Below, one piece after another: positions 44,313 through 53,748 of a stretch of 64,000 bases of DNA. This DNA is from Goodfellowiella coeruleoviolacea. Its GTDB lineage: Bacteria > Actinomycetota > Actinomycetes > Mycobacteriales > Pseudonocardiaceae. The notes under the pieces were generated by a model. It was not told the origin of the DNA. It did not search any database and saw only the letters and a list, made by a program, of their open reading frames with translations. The number at the start of each line of letters is the position of its first letter. Within the stretch, counting starts at the first letter, position 1. The translations under genes and the position numbers were made by a program. The stretch covers positions 434,001 to 498,000 of the forward strand of contig NZ_JAMTCK010000002.1 of assembly GCF_024171785.1 (NCBI RefSeq), read 5' to 3'.

Positions 44313-45488
44313 ATGACGACCCTGCGTAGAAGAACCGTGCTGGCGGGCCTGTTCGCGCCCGCCCTGGCGAGCGCGGTCGGGGCCCTGCTCCCGGGTACCG
44401 CCTCGGCGGCGGTCCTGCCGTCCAGCAACTTCAAGCTGATCCGGAGCGCGGACAACAGCGCGTACGACGCCCTGGTCAACGCGCTGCCCAGGGCGAGCGT
44501 CAGCGCGGTGCTGGACAGCGCCAACCGCACCGCCACCCCGATGTCGGCCAGCGCGGGCGCGGCCCAGGCCAAGAACTTCGCCGCCGGCTTCGACTGGCAG
44601 TCCGGGGACAACACCGTCACCGAGTGGATTCCGCAGGGCATCACCACCAGCGCGGACGCCTACGACGCCGGTACCTACGAGGGGCGCGACGTCGTGTTGG
44701 TGTCGTGGTACGACTCGGGCACCGCGCCGGCCAAGGGCGTGCGGATCAGCTTCGTGGACCGGACCACGCCGACCAAGCCGGTGTACCGGCACGTGCTGCT
44801 GGTCGAGCCGACCACCAGCGGGTCCAATCCCAGCTACAAGGCGATCAGCATCCACGCCGGCGGGCTGATGTGGTACGGCAACCTGCTGTACGTGGTGGAC
44901 ACCAACAACGGCCTGCGCGTGTTCGACCTGAACAACATCCTCCAGGTGTCCACCGCCAACGACGGCGTCATCGGCCGGGGCAGCGACGGCACCTACAGCG
45001 CCTACGGCTACCTGTACGTGCTGCCGCAGAAGTTCTCCTACCAGCAGTCGGTCCCCAGCGGGGTGACCAGGATGCGCTTCTCGTTCGTGTCGCTGGACCG
45101 CACGACCAGCCCGGACAGCATCCTGGTCGGCGAGTTCGACGAGGTCGGCGACGGCAGCCGGCTGTTCCGGTTCAACATCGACTACACCAACCGCGAACTG
45201 GTCGCCACCAACGGGACCGCCACCGCGGCCTGGGCCTACGAGGTCAACATCAGGGCGATGCAGGGCGCGGCCAGCGTGAACGGGAAGTACTACATCTCCC
45301 GCAGCAACCCCGGCGCCAAGGGCGACCTGGTCACCTGGGTGCAGGGGCAGAGCGTCAAGATCAACTCGGCGGCGCTGCCCTACGGCACCGAGGACTTCAG
45401 CTACGTCAAGTCCCGCGACGAGATGTGGACCCTCAGCGAGCACGCCGGGTCCCGGCACGTCCTGGCCGTCCGGGCCAGCGCGTTCTGA
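44313..45488 (+). CDS. Tat-exported protein of unknown function
   Basis: 391 aa. Twin-arginine signal MTTLRRRTVLAGLFAPALAS, cleavage near TASAAV (about 34-38). The mature part contains repeated beta-rich segments (FAAGFDWQSGDNTVTEWIPQ, VSWYDSGTAPAKGVRISFVD, NLLYVVDTNNGLRVFDL) suggesting a propeller-like secreted domain known from streptomycetes only as hypothetical. No catalytic motif is recognised. It has its own promoter region, about 205 bp after mshC. Confidence 0.82.
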   Translation: MTTLRRRTVLAGLFAPALASAVGALLPGTASAAVLPSSNFKLIRSADNSAYDALVNALPRASVSAVLDSANRTATPMSASAGAAQAKNFAAGFDWQSGDNTVTEWIPQGITTSADAYDAGTYEGRDVVLVSWYDSGTAPAKGVRISFVDRTTPTKPVYRHVLLVEPTTSGSNPSYKAISIHAGGLMWYGNLLYVVDTNNGLRVFDLNNILQVSTANDGVIGRGSDGTYSAYGYLYVLPQKFSYQQSVPSGVTRMRFSFVSLDRTTSPDSILVGEFDEVGDGSRLFRFNIDYTNRELVATNGTATAAWAYEVNIRAMQGAASVNGKYYISRSNPGAKGDLVTWVQGQSVKINSAALPYGTEDFSYVKSRDEMWTLSEHAGSRHVLAVRASAF

Positions 45489-45580
45489 GGCGGGCCGGGT
45501 CGGGTGGTCCTGGGTTGTGCGGGCGCCACCCGACCCGACGTGATTGTCCACAGTGGACCTCGCGCGGGTCCGACCACGCC

Positions 45581-45934
45581 GCCCAGCGTTGTCACCAGGT
45601 CACCGGGCCGTGGCCCGGCCAGCAGCGCGTCGATCTGCCCGTCGACGATCTCCTGGATCCGCGGCCGCAGCGCCTCCAACCGGCGCACCGTGAACTCGCC
45701 GAGTACGGCCCTGCGCGCCGGCCCGTGCTCGGGCGCGTCCATCGCGATCAGGGTGCGCTCCTCGTCCGGCCGCCGGGCCGCGGCCTCGCCCTTGACCAGC
45801 TGCGGGAAGTCCGGATGCTGCCGGTCGGCGCTGAACCGCCGGTCGTTCAACACGGTTCGCACGTCTTCGTGGCGGCTGACCACCCAGGCCCACCCGCCGT
45901 CGGGGACAGCGAAGAGCCGGGTGTGAACTGCGGT
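45581..45934 (-). pseudogene. Cytochrome P450 N-terminal remnant
   Basis: About 118 codons match the N-terminal third of a bacterial P450: LFAVPDGGWAWVVSRHEDVR, TVLNDRRFSADRQHPDFPQL, then RTLIAMDAPEHGPARRAVLG and EFTVRRLEALRPRIQEIVD. The I-helix, ExxR and haem Cys are missing; the downstream frame goes into unrelated sequence. No start codon fits the homologous region, so this is a decayed fragment. Confidence 0.8.
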
Positions 45935-46022
45935 TGGTCGACCGGTGCGACCGGGTTTGGTTCTGGGCTGCGGTGGACCAGGGAGCCGCGGTGGACCACC
46001 GGGACCGACAACACCGGTGGAT

Positions 46023-46988
46023 TCAGACTCGACCGGTCCCCGCACGGGCGAAGTTCGGTTCGGCCGCTTCCAGTCGCGGTACCGAGATGCCCAGCCGTCG
46101 TGCTTCGGCCAGGGTGTCCCGGCAGATCTCACGCGGCTCCTCGGCGTCGGGGGCGGAGTGCGCCGCGAAATTCACGCGCACGGGCGCGACATGAGCGGTC
46201 AGCCAGGCGAGCACGGGGGCCGTCAGCCAGGTGGGCGCCCGGAACAGCAGCACACCGCCCCGGTGACGGCGCAGGTCAACGCCGCGCGCCTGGAGGAGCG
46301 GCAGCAGCTCGCGGCCAGCCAGCAGCGCCTGGCGCAGCTCGCCCGTTGCCCCGGCCAGCTTGGACAGGGAACCCAGCCGCAGGCCCTGGGAGAGCAGGCC
46401 GGCATCCGACGCGAAGTGGACCCACAGCCAGCCGCGGAAGTCAGGCCGCTCCTTGGGGCGGAGCCCGGCCTCGCGAAACGCCTGGCGCACGGCCCGCTCC
46501 CGGTCGGTGGGGGGCTGGCCGAGAGTGCCGAAGATGACCGAAGGCAGCAGCGCCCCACGGAGCACGCCGTCCGCGCCGAAACCGCCACCGGCCTGGGGAG
46601 AGCCCCAGGCGATCTGGTCGACGGGGAGTGCGCCGATCGCGGCCAGCGGCTCGGTCCAGATGTTGCCGAAGACCAGCACCGTGGCCTGGCCGACACGCGG
46701 GGACAGGAAGGCCGTCGCCTCCGCGAGGCGGTGGTGCGGCACGCTGAGCACGATCAGGTCGAAGTCGTGGTCCGGCGCCAGCGCCTCGCGGTATCGCACC
46801 GGCCACTTCTCGACGACGCGCTGCCCCCACACCCGGCGCCGCGCATCGATCAGGTCGAGGTCCACCGCGTCTCCGTACGTCGCCGCGCGGCCCGGCCGGA
46901 CGTAGAACTCGACGTCATGTCCCGCCTGTTGCAGGACCCAACCGTAGACAGTGGCGATCACGCCTCGGCCGAACATCAGGATCTTCAC
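46023..46988 (-). CDS. Ketopantoate reductase-like (ApbA/PanE) oxidoreductase
   Basis: 321 aa. N-terminal MKILMFGRGVIATVYGWVLQ (dinucleotide-binding, GxGxxxxxY variant) and VLSVPHHRLAEATAFLSP. The C-terminal helical domain is typical of ApbA but is Arg/Leu rich. A 2-dehydropantoate reductase activity is uncertain: many paralogues act on other 2-oxoacids. GTG 46988 follows GAGG. Divergent from a TetR gene across two identical operator-like sites, implying control by it. Confidence 0.87.
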   Translation of the reverse strand: MKILMFGRGVIATVYGWVLQQAGHDVEFYVRPGRAATYGDAVDLDLIDARRRVWGQRVVEKWPVRYREALAPDHDFDLIVLSVPHHRLAEATAFLSPRVGQATVLVFGNIWTEPLAAIGALPVDQIAWGSPQAGGGFGADGVLRGALLPSVIFGTLGQPPTDRERAVRQAFREAGLRPKERPDFRGWLWVHFASDAGLLSQGLRLGSLSKLAGATGELRQALLAGRELLPLLQARGVDLRRHRGGVLLFRAPTWLTAPVLAWLTAHVAPVRVNFAAHSAPDAEEPREICRDTLAEARRLGISVPRLEAAEPNFARAGTGRV

Positions 46989-47016
46989 GTTGCACCTCGC
47001 GGGGTACGATTGAATT

Positions 47017-47056
47017 GGAGATCATCTCCACTTTCGAAAATATGGAGATCATCTCC
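47017..47056. promoter_or_regulatory. Duplicated palindromic operator between PanE-like and TetR genes
   Basis: GGAGATCATCTCC occurs at 47017-47029 and again at 47044-47056, a 27-bp period; the two longer copies read TTGGAGATCATCTCCA and ATGGAGATCATCTCCA. The near-perfect palindrome is the expected site for the divergent TetR protein, controlling both directions. Confidence 0.8.
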
Positions 47057-47078
47057 ATTTGTCAACGCGAGGTAGCGC

Positions 47079-47648
47079 ATGACCGCCGACAAGCCGCTGC
47101 GGGCCGACGCCCAACGCAACCGCGACGCCCTGATCGCCAAGGCACGAGAGGTCTTCGACGCCGGCGATTTCTTCGACCTGCGCTTCGATGACTTCGCCCG
47201 CCTGGCCGGGGTGGGCACCGGCACGCTGTACCGCCACTTCCCCACCCGGGAGGCGCTGGCCGAGGCGGTCTACCACGGGGAAGTCACCGCGCTGTGCGAC
47301 CGCGCCCGCCAACTGCGGGCCACGCTGCCCGCGGCGGAGGCTCTGGCGGCCTTCCTGCGCGGCATGGTCGACCACATCGATGCCCACAAGGGCCTGGCCC
47401 GGACGCTGGCCACGCTCATGGCCGATCGCTCGGGTGATCTCGCCGAGGGCAGCCGGGCGCTGGAGCAGGCTGTCGCCGACCTGGTGGCCGCCGCGGTGCG
47501 GGACGGTGCCGTTCGCGACGACGTGGACGCCGGTGCCGTGATGATGGTGCTGCACGGCATCAGCGCGGCCCACGACCGCCCCGGCTGGCGGGCCGAGGCC
47601 GACGACGTCGTCACCCTCGTGCTGGACGGGCTGCGCCGCCCGCTGTGA
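47079..47648 (+). CDS. TetR-family regulator of the PanE-like gene
   Basis: 189 aa. TetR HTH: QRNRDALIAKAREVFDAGDF, then DDFARLAGVGTGTLYRHFPT, REALAEAVYHGEV. The C-terminal domain is of the short TetR_C type. ATG 47079 lies 22 bp after the second operator copy. Probably represses itself and the PanE-like gene until an inducer is bound. Confidence 0.9.
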   Translation: MTADKPLRADAQRNRDALIAKAREVFDAGDFFDLRFDDFARLAGVGTGTLYRHFPTREALAEAVYHGEVTALCDRARQLRATLPAAEALAAFLRGMVDHIDAHKGLARTLATLMADRSGDLAEGSRALEQAVADLVAAAVRDGAVRDDVDAGAVMMVLHGISAAHDRPGWRAEADDVVTLVLDGLRRPL

Positions 47649-47836
47649 CAAGGTGCGACACGAGGTCGCGTGTCGGAGGAGACGAAGTGGAGCGCGCGGG
47701 CGTCCGGTTCGGACTGTCCGGTTCGGGTCAGCGACACCGCGGGGTGGGACTCCGGGGAGTGGTGGAGGTCATGGCGACTCCCTGCGGCGGCAGTGCCGGC
47801 GGTCCGACCCAGCCTGGGGCGGGGGAGTCAGGGGCG

Positions 47837-48358
47837 TCAAACCTCGGCCGGGCCACCGGGTTCGGCGCCCGGGACGAACTCGTGCACCAGGGCGGTGCCC
47901 GGGCCGGTGCGCGCTCCCGGGCCGGGCGAGAGCGCCACGGTGTCGGCGGTGATCGGCCGCGCGCACGACGAGCAGGACACGGTCGGGGTGAACCGGTGGC
48001 CGCACTCGGTGTGCTGGAACCGGATCGGCGGTCCGCCCTCCGGAGTGGCCCAGCGGTCACCCCAGGCGGTCAGCGCCATCAGGATGGGAACCAGCTCGCG
48101 CCCTGACTCGGTGAGCTGGTAGTGGTGGCGCGGCGGCCGGTCCTGGTACTGGGTCCTGGCGACCACCCCGTGCTCGACCAGGGCGTTGAGCCGGCTGGTG
48201 AGCAGGTTGCGGGAGATGCCCAGATCGCGGGCGATGTCGTCGAACCGGCGCATGCCGAAGTAGAGGTCCCGCAGGATCAGCGGAGACCACCAGTCGCCGG
48301 CCACGTCCAGCGTTCTGGCCAGCGAGCACTGCATGTCCGCGAAGCTTGTCTGCCGCAC
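47837..48358 (-). CDS. HxlR-family regulator
   Basis: 173 aa from GTG 48358 (RQTSFADMQCSLARTLDVAG, the usual HxlR start; GTG 48400 would run into the operator). Winged helix: ISRNLLTSRLNALVEHGVVA, TQYQDRPPRHHYQLTESGRE. The C-terminal part carries CGHRFTPTVSCSSCARPITA, a possible four-Cys zinc site. Cys24 in MQCSLA is where redox/electrophile-sensing HxlR proteins keep their reactive Cys. Divergent from a SnoaL-like gene. Confidence 0.9.
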   Translation of the reverse strand: MRQTSFADMQCSLARTLDVAGDWWSPLILRDLYFGMRRFDDIARDLGISRNLLTSRLNALVEHGVVARTQYQDRPPRHHYQLTESGRELVPILMALTAWGDRWATPEGGPPIRFQHTECGHRFTPTVSCSSCARPITADTVALSPGPGARTGPGTALVHEFVPGAEPGGPAEV

Positions 48359-48386
48359 CCCACCAGCGTAGTACCGGTTGGGTTGC

Positions 48387-48433
48387 GCTATTGAACTCAC
48401 TCTGGTCTAGTGAGTACTGCTATTGAACTCACT
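48387..48433. promoter_or_regulatory. Repeated operator-like sequence between HxlR and SnoaL-like genes
   Basis: GCTATTGAACTCACT occurs at 48387-48401 and 48419-48433 (period 32). In the middle is ACTCACT (48395-48401) paired with AGTGAGT (48409-48415). The layout of repeats with an internal inverted pair suits binding of a dimeric HxlR regulator. Confidence 0.65.
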
Positions 48434-48444
48434 GGGGAGGGTCC

Positions 48445-48927
48445 ATGTACCACCGGATCGTGGCGAGCAAGGTCCGCGCGACGTTCGACGAGATCAGTGC
48501 GGGCAGGTGGGAGGCGATGGTCGACGGCATGGCGCCCCGGTTCACCTACCGCTTCTACGGCGAGCACGCGCTGTCCGGCGAGCGGCACACCACGGCGGCG
48601 CTGCGGCTGTGGTGGCAGCGCAGCCTCCGGCTGCTGCCGAACACGACGTTCCAGGTCGAGGACGTCGTGGTGAGCGGGTGGCCGTGGTCCACCAAGGTCG
48701 CCACCCGGGTGCGGGTCAGCGCCCCACTGCCGGACGGCACCCGCTACGAGAACGTGTTCATGCAGTTCATCGCGATGCGCTGGGCGCGGATCACCGAGGT
48801 GCACACCCTGGAGGACACCGTGGTGCTGCAACGGGCCCTGGACGCGCTCGCGGCCGCTGGTGTCGCCGAGGCACACGCCGAGCCGATCACCGACGCCAGC
48901 GCCGAACACCGGGCCGCCGTGGGCTGA
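48445..48927 (+). CDS. SnoaL/NTF2-like protein
   Basis: 160 aa. NTF2-like fold signatures: VRATFDEISAGRWEAMVDGM, FYGEHALSGERHTTAALRLW, WPWSTKVATRVRVSA, FMQFIAMRWARITEVHTLED. ATG 48445 follows GGGGAGGG. Such proteins can be enzymes for cyclisation or hydration or simple binding domains. Control by the divergent HxlR regulator is likely. Substrate unknown. Confidence 0.82.
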   Translation: MYHRIVASKVRATFDEISAGRWEAMVDGMAPRFTYRFYGEHALSGERHTTAALRLWWQRSLRLLPNTTFQVEDVVVSGWPWSTKVATRVRVSAPLPDGTRYENVFMQFIAMRWARITEVHTLEDTVVLQRALDALAAAGVAEAHAEPITDASAEHRAAVG

Positions 48928-49009
48928 TCGCTGGTGCGCTGTCACGGCGAGCACACGCTGCCGGGTCGACCTCCTCGGATGGGCCGGGCGCGTGCCGTAG
49001 GGTCCCGGC

Positions 49010-49930
49010 GTGGCCAGTCGTGAACTCGTGGTGTTGGGCACCGCCAGCCAGGTGCCCACCCGGCACCGCAACCACAACGGGTACCTGCTGCGCTGGGACG
49101 GCCACGGGCTGCTGTTCGACCCGGGGGAGGGCAGCCAGCGGCAGCTGCTGCTGGCCGGGGTGCCGGTCAGCGCGATCCACCGGATCTGCGTCTCCCACTT
49201 CCACGGCGACCACTGCCTCGGCCTGCCCGGGATCGTCCAGCGGCTGTCCGTGGACAACGTGTCGCACCCGGTCATCGCCCACTACCCGGCCTCCGGCCAG
49301 CACTACTTCGAGCGGCTGCGCCACGCCACGGCCTTCCATGAGGTCGCCGAGCTGGTGGCGGAGCCGGTCGCCGGGCCAGGGGTGGTGGCCACCGGCCCGT
49401 TCGGGGTGCTGGAGGCCCGCGCGCTCGACCACCGGATCGACTCGTTCGGCTACCGGCTGGTGGAGCCCGACGCCCGCCGGATGCTGCCCGACCAGCTCGC
49501 CCGGTGGGGGATCACCGGGCCAGACGTGGGCCGGTTGCAGCGGGAGGGGACGCTGCGCGTGGGCGAGCACACCGTGACCGTCGAGCAGGTCAGCGCGCCC
49601 CGACCGGGCCAGCGGTTCGCCTTCGTCATGGACACCCGGCTCTGCGACGGCGTCTACGAACTGGCCGAGCGGGCGGACCTGCTGGTGATCGAGTCCACCT
49701 ACCTGGCCGAGCACGCCGAGCTGGCAGCCGAGTACGGGCACCTCACGGTCACCCAGGCGGCGCGGGTGGCGGCCGAGTGCGGGGTGCGACGGCTGGTGCT
49801 CACCCACTTCTCCCGGCGTTACGCCGATGTCAGCGGCTTCGCCGAACAGGCGGCCGAGGTGTTCGACGGCGACATCGTGCTCGCCGCCGACCTGGCGCGC
49901 GTCCCGGTGCCGGCGCGCGCGACGGCCTGA
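49010..49930 (+). CDS. rnz: Ribonuclease Z-type MBL-fold hydrolase
   Basis: 306 aa. Metallo-beta-lactamase with [13 protein letters not shown] (62-74), the RNase Z motif, [20 protein letters not shown] at the start, GFD-like [12 protein letters not shown], and [11 protein letters not shown] near the C-terminus. RNase Z trims tRNA 3' ends; actinobacterial homologues are assigned this role. The Arg/His linked to exosite function is not obvious. GTG 49010. Confidence 0.85.
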   Translation: MASRELVVLGTASQVPTRHRNHNGYLLRWDGHGLLFDPGEGSQRQLLLAGVPVSAIHRICVSHFHGDHCLGLPGIVQRLSVDNVSHPVIAHYPASGQHYFERLRHATAFHEVAELVAEPVAGPGVVATGPFGVLEARALDHRIDSFGYRLVEPDARRMLPDQLARWGITGPDVGRLQREGTLRVGEHTVTVEQVSAPRPGQRFAFVMDTRLCDGVYELAERADLLVIESTYLAEHAELAAEYGHLTVTQAARVAAECGVRRLVLTHFSRRYADVSGFAEQAAEVFDGDIVLAADLARVPVPARATA

Positions 49931-50079
49931 CCCGCCGCGGCTCGCCGCTTCGCCGCACGCTGCTTCGCCGCTCGCCGTTGGTGTGTGGCCGGTTTTGCTG
50001 TGCCGGTCGTCGTTCGCGCGTGGACGGGTTTTCTGTGCGTTGGTCGGTGGTACCCCCTGCGGTGGGAGGTGAGCGCGCG

Positions 50080-50763
50080 GTGACAACCCCGGTGAGCGTC
50101 GAGACCGCTGGCGGTGACCTGGCGGGCGATCTGGTGTTGCCCGACTCGGTCCGCGGGGTGGTGGTGTTCGCCCACGGTTCGGGCAGTTCCCGGCACAGCA
50201 GCCGCAATCGCGCGGTCGCGGAGATCCTGCGCCAGGACGGGTTCGCCGCGCTCCTGCTCGACCTGCTGACCGCCGAGGAGGAGGAGCGTGACATCCGCAC
50301 CGCCGAACTGCGCTTCGACATCGACCTGCTGGCCACCCGGGTGGTCGCGGCCATCGACCAGCTCGACCTGTGGCGGCCCGCCCACGCCTGGGACGCGGCC
50401 GATCCGCCGCCGCTGGGCCTGTTCGGCGCGAGCACCGGGGCCGCGGCGGCGCTGGTGGCCGCCGCCCAGCGGCCGGACCAGGTGCGCGCCGTGGTCTCCC
50501 GGGGCGGCCGGCCCGACCTCGCCGGCCGCGCGCTCGTGCGGGTGCGCGCGCCCACCCTGCTCATCGTGGGCGGCCGCGACGAGCAGGTGCTCGACCTGAA
50601 CCTGCGGGCGGGCGACGCATTGGCCGCGCCGCACCGGCTGGACGTGGTGCCCGGGGCGACGCACCTGTTCCCCGAACCCGGCGCGCTGGAGGAGGTGGCC
50701 CGACTCGCCGCGGACTGGTTCGGTCAGCACCTGGTCGGGCGGTCCGCACCCGCCAGGGGTTAG
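50080..50763 (+). CDS. Alpha/beta hydrolase (dienelactone hydrolase-like)
   Basis: 227 aa. Core motifs VVVFAHGSGSSRHSSRNRAV, LGLFGASTGAAAALVAAAQR (nucleophile elbow GASTG with Ser), LIVGGRDEQVLDLN and GATHLFPEPGALEE supply the Ser, Asp and His. The GTG start at 50080 is adopted; upstream in-frame starts at 50062 exist. Substrate unknown; family members act on lactones and short esters. It is 149 bp from the RNase Z stop. Confidence 0.88.
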   Translation: MTTPVSVETAGGDLAGDLVLPDSVRGVVVFAHGSGSSRHSSRNRAVAEILRQDGFAALLLDLLTAEEEERDIRTAELRFDIDLLATRVVAAIDQLDLWRPAHAWDAADPPPLGLFGASTGAAAALVAAAQRPDQVRAVVSRGGRPDLAGRALVRVRAPTLLIVGGRDEQVLDLNLRAGDALAAPHRLDVVPGATHLFPEPGALEEVARLAADWFGQHLVGRSAPARG

Positions 50764-51153
50764 CCCACCCCGGTGGTACGGGATCGTTTCGGAATTCCGC
50801 GACGCCTTGTCGGGGATTTCTCGACGCCCGGAACTCCGCGCGCGGAGAACGTTGGCATTCCGAGTAACCGGCCTGGAACGGTCACTGGTTTTCGGTGGTC
50901 CGGCGCGTCTCGTGTGAGATTCGTGTTATTCGACCTGGGGCTACTTTTGTGGCCCACCGCGGACGTTCCGCGGTGGGTGCTGGACGATGCTCGGCCTGGC
51001 CTGTCGGCGAGCCGGAGCGGCTTTCTCCGCGCTGCTCCGCGAGGCGTTCCGGCTCCCGAAACTCTGGCGCTTGAGCTGCTCAGTGTGTAGCCTCGCGGAA
51101 GTTACGGTACCGTAGGTAAGGCCAGCCTACTTTGACATCGTGAGGTTTACTTT
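50764..51153. other. 390-bp gap, probable desaturase regulatory region
   Basis: No credible gene: an ORF at 50773-51090 has no recognisable protein pattern. The sequence is less GC-rich than coding DNA. Near the end it has the palindrome TACGGTACCGTA and, just before the desaturase start, CTACTTTGACATCG. Confidence 0.75.
51103..51114. promoter_or_regulatory. Perfect 12-bp palindrome upstream of the desaturase gene
   Basis: TACGGTACCGTA, 39 bp upstream of the desaturase ATG, flanked by GTTACGG and GTAGGTAA. A likely operator for a fatty-acid-responsive regulator; no regulator gene is adjacent. Confidence 0.6.
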
Positions 51154-52107
51154 ATGACGAGTACACTTTCCGGCCCGGCCAGGGCGACGAATTCCGGACC
51201 ACAGCCGCTCTTTGAAGGGCAGGCCGGCACCGGGCGGCAGATCCTTGTCTACATTTTTGTCCTGGTGCCCTTCGCGGCGCTAATCGCCGCGATCCCGTTC
51301 GCGTGGGGCTGGGGACTCACCTGGACCGATGTCATCCTCGGCGTGGCTTTCTTTGCGTTCACCGGACTCGGCGTGACCATCGGCTATCACCGCCACTTCA
51401 CGCACGGTTCCTTCAAGGCCAAGCCCTGGCTGCGGGTGCTGCTGGCGGTGGCCGGCAGCATGGCCGTGCAGGGACCGCCCATCATCTGGGTCGCTGACCA
51501 CCGCCGCCACCACGCGTTCTCCGACCGGGACGGCGACCCGCACTCGCCGTGGCTGTTCGGCACCGGTCCGGCAGCCCTGGCCAAGGGCTTCTGGCACGCG
51601 CACATGGGCTGGCTGTTCGAGCGCGACCTGACCAACAAGCAGCGGTTCGCCCCCGACCTGCTGGCCGACCGGAACGTCGTCGCGGTGAACCGGCTGTTCC
51701 CCCTGCTGACCGCGGCCACCCTGCTGCTGCCCGCCCTGCTCGGCGGCCTGATCAGCTGGTCGCTGTGGGGCGCGGTCACCGCGTTCTTCTGGGCCGGGCT
51801 GGTCCGGGTCGCGGTGCTGCACCACGTCACCTGGTCCACCAACTCGATCTGCCACATGATCGGCGAGCGCCCGTTCAAGAGCCGGGACAAGGCCGCCAAC
51901 TTCTGGCCGCTGGCGATCCTGTCCTTCGGCGAGGCATGGCACAACCTGCACCACGCCGACCCGACCTGCGCGCGGCACGGCGTCAAGCGCGGCCAGATCG
52001 ACATCTCCGCCCGCGTCATCTGGGCCTTCGAGAAGTTCGGCTGGGCCTGGAACGTCCGCTGGCCCACGCCCGCGCGCCTGGCGCGCATCGCGGCCAAGGC
52101 GGAGTGA
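51154..52107 (+). CDS. Acyl-CoA delta-9 desaturase-like integral membrane enzyme
   Basis: 317 aa. Three histidine boxes for the di-iron centre: HRHFTHGS (84-91), HRRHHAFSDRDGDPHSP and HNLHHADPTCARHG. Four transmembrane helices precede and separate them (VPFAALIAAIPFAWGWG; LRVLLAVAGSMAVQGPP). It introduces a double bond in saturated acyl chains, with ferredoxin/NADPH help, at the cytoplasmic membrane. ATG 51154. The palindrome upstream suggests regulation by lipid status. Confidence 0.92.
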   Translation: MTSTLSGPARATNSGPQPLFEGQAGTGRQILVYIFVLVPFAALIAAIPFAWGWGLTWTDVILGVAFFAFTGLGVTIGYHRHFTHGSFKAKPWLRVLLAVAGSMAVQGPPIIWVADHRRHHAFSDRDGDPHSPWLFGTGPAALAKGFWHAHMGWLFERDLTNKQRFAPDLLADRNVVAVNRLFPLLTAATLLLPALLGGLISWSLWGAVTAFFWAGLVRVAVLHHVTWSTNSICHMIGERPFKSRDKAANFWPLAILSFGEAWHNLHHADPTCARHGVKRGQIDISARVIWAFEKFGWAWNVRWPTPARLARIAAKAE

Positions 52108-52329
52108 CCAGCGGCGCAACGCCTGCCACACGCGGCGGGGACCGGCGAGCCACGTCGGTTCCCGCGCACCTGAGCTGGCGCGTTTAAGCCGCTGGGGCTC
52201 GGGTAGCCGAAGACCCTGTGCCGCACGAACGGCAGCTTCGCGCCCGCCCCGAGCCGACGGCGTTGACCGCCAGGGGGACGAGATCCAGGCCGGCGACGGG
52301 CGTTGTCCAACGCACCGCCGGAGACCTGG

Positions 52330-53748
52330 ATGGAACTCATCGAGGAAACGCCGTACCGCTTCCGGATCGACCGGCACGGCGAGATGCGGGTACCGGGCGT
52401 GGTGTTCGTGTCCAGGACCCTGCTGCCCCACCCCGACCAGGACCGGTCCCTCGACCAGGTGGCCCAGGTGGCCACCCTGCCCGGCATCGTCTCGGCCTCC
52501 TACGCCATGCCCGACATGCACTGGGGCTACGGCTTTCCGATCGGCGGTGTCGCCGCCACCGATGTGCACGCCGACGGTGTGGTGTCCCCCGGCGGGGTGG
52601 GTTTCGACATCTCCTGCGGCGTCCGCCTGCTGGCCGCCGACCTGGACCGCCACGAGTTCGCCCGGGTGTGCGACCAGGTGATGAACGGCCTGGATCGGGC
52701 CATCCCGCGCGGTGTCGGCCGGGGCGCGGTGTGGTCACTGTCCGGATCGGACGAACTGGACCGGGTGCTGCGCGGCGGGGCGCGCTACGCCGTGGCGCAG
52801 GGCCACGGGGTGCAGCGCGACCTGGACCGCTGTGAGGACGGCGGCGCCGTCGCGGACGCCGACCCCACCCAGGTGAGCCAGCGCGCGGTGGAACGGGGGC
52901 TGGGACAGGTGGGCAGCCTGGGCTCGGGCAACCACTTCCTGGAGGTGCAGGCCGTCGAGGAGGTCTACGACGACCAGGTGGCCTCGGCCTTCGGACTCCG
53001 GCCCGGCCAGGTGTGCGTGATGATCCACTGCGGTTCGCGCGGCCTGGGGCACCAGATCTGCACCGACCACGTGCGGGTGATGGAGAAGGCCATGACGCGG
53101 TACGGCATCCACGTGCCGGACCGGCAGTTGGCCTGTGCCCCGGTGTCCTCGCCCGAGGCACAGGCCTATCTGGGCGCCATGGCCGCGGCGGCGAACTACG
53201 CCCGCGCCAACCGGCAGGTGCTGGGTGAGGCGGCGGCCGCGGTGTTCCGCGCGGCGACCGGGTGCGGGTTGGACCTGGTGTACGACATCTCGCACAACCT
53301 GGCCAAGATCGAGGAGCACGAGGTGGGCGGCGAGCGGCGCACGCTGTGCGTGCACCGCAAGGGCGCGACCAGGGCGCTGCCCCCCGGCCACCGCGCACTG
53401 CCGGCCGACCTGAGCGCGGCCGGACAGCCGGTGCTCATCCCCGGTTCCATGGGCACCGCCTCCTACGTGCTGGCCGGTGTGCCCGGCGGCGGTGCGTTCC
53501 ACTCGACCTGCCACGGCGCCGGCCGGGTGCAGAGCCGCCACCAGGCGGCCAAGACGGTGCGGGCGAACAACCTGCTGCGGGAACTCGGCCAGCAGGGCAT
53601 CGCGGTGCGCGGCGCGTCGCGCCGGGGTCTGGTCGAGGAGGCACCCGTGGCCTACAAGGACGTGTCCGAAGTGGTGGCCACCGCCGAGGGCGCCGGGCTG
53701 TGCCGCACCATCGCGCGGCTGCGGCCACTGGGAGTGGTGAAGGGATGA
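52330..53748 (+). CDS. rtcB: RtcB-type RNA ligase
   Basis: 472 aa from ATG 52330 (TTG 52303 possible). Joins RNA 2',3'-cyclic phosphate or 3'-phosphate to 5'-OH using GTP and Mn. Visible are [45 protein letters not shown], the active-site His near residue 396 in [12 protein letters not shown] (guanylylated histidine) and [15 protein letters not shown] overlap with archease. A role in RNA repair or stress is inferred. Confidence 0.94.
   Translation: MELIEETPYRFRIDRHGEMRVPGVVFVSRTLLPHPDQDRSLDQVAQVATLPGIVSASYAMPDMHWGYGFPIGGVAATDVHADGVVSPGGVGFDISCGVRLLAADLDRHEFARVCDQVMNGLDRAIPRGVGRGAVWSLSGSDELDRVLRGGARYAVAQGHGVQRDLDRCEDGGAVADADPTQVSQRAVERGLGQVGSLGSGNHFLEVQAVEEVYDDQVASAFGLRPGQVCVMIHCGSRGLGHQICTDHVRVMEKAMTRYGIHVPDRQLACAPVSSPEAQAYLGAMAAAANYARANRQVLGEAAAAVFRAATGCGLDLVYDISHNLAKIEEHEVGGERRTLCVHRKGATRALPPGHRALPADLSAAGQPVLIPGSMGTASYVLAGVPGGGAFHSTCHGAGRVQSRHQAAKTVRANNLLRELGQQGIAVRGASRRGLVEEAPVAYKDVSEVVATAEGAGLCRTIARLRPLGVVKG

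Noticed and set aside
50773-51090. A 105-codon ORF before the desaturase
   Set aside because: No recognisable protein pattern, atypical composition and no ribosome-binding site; better explained as a regulatory gap.
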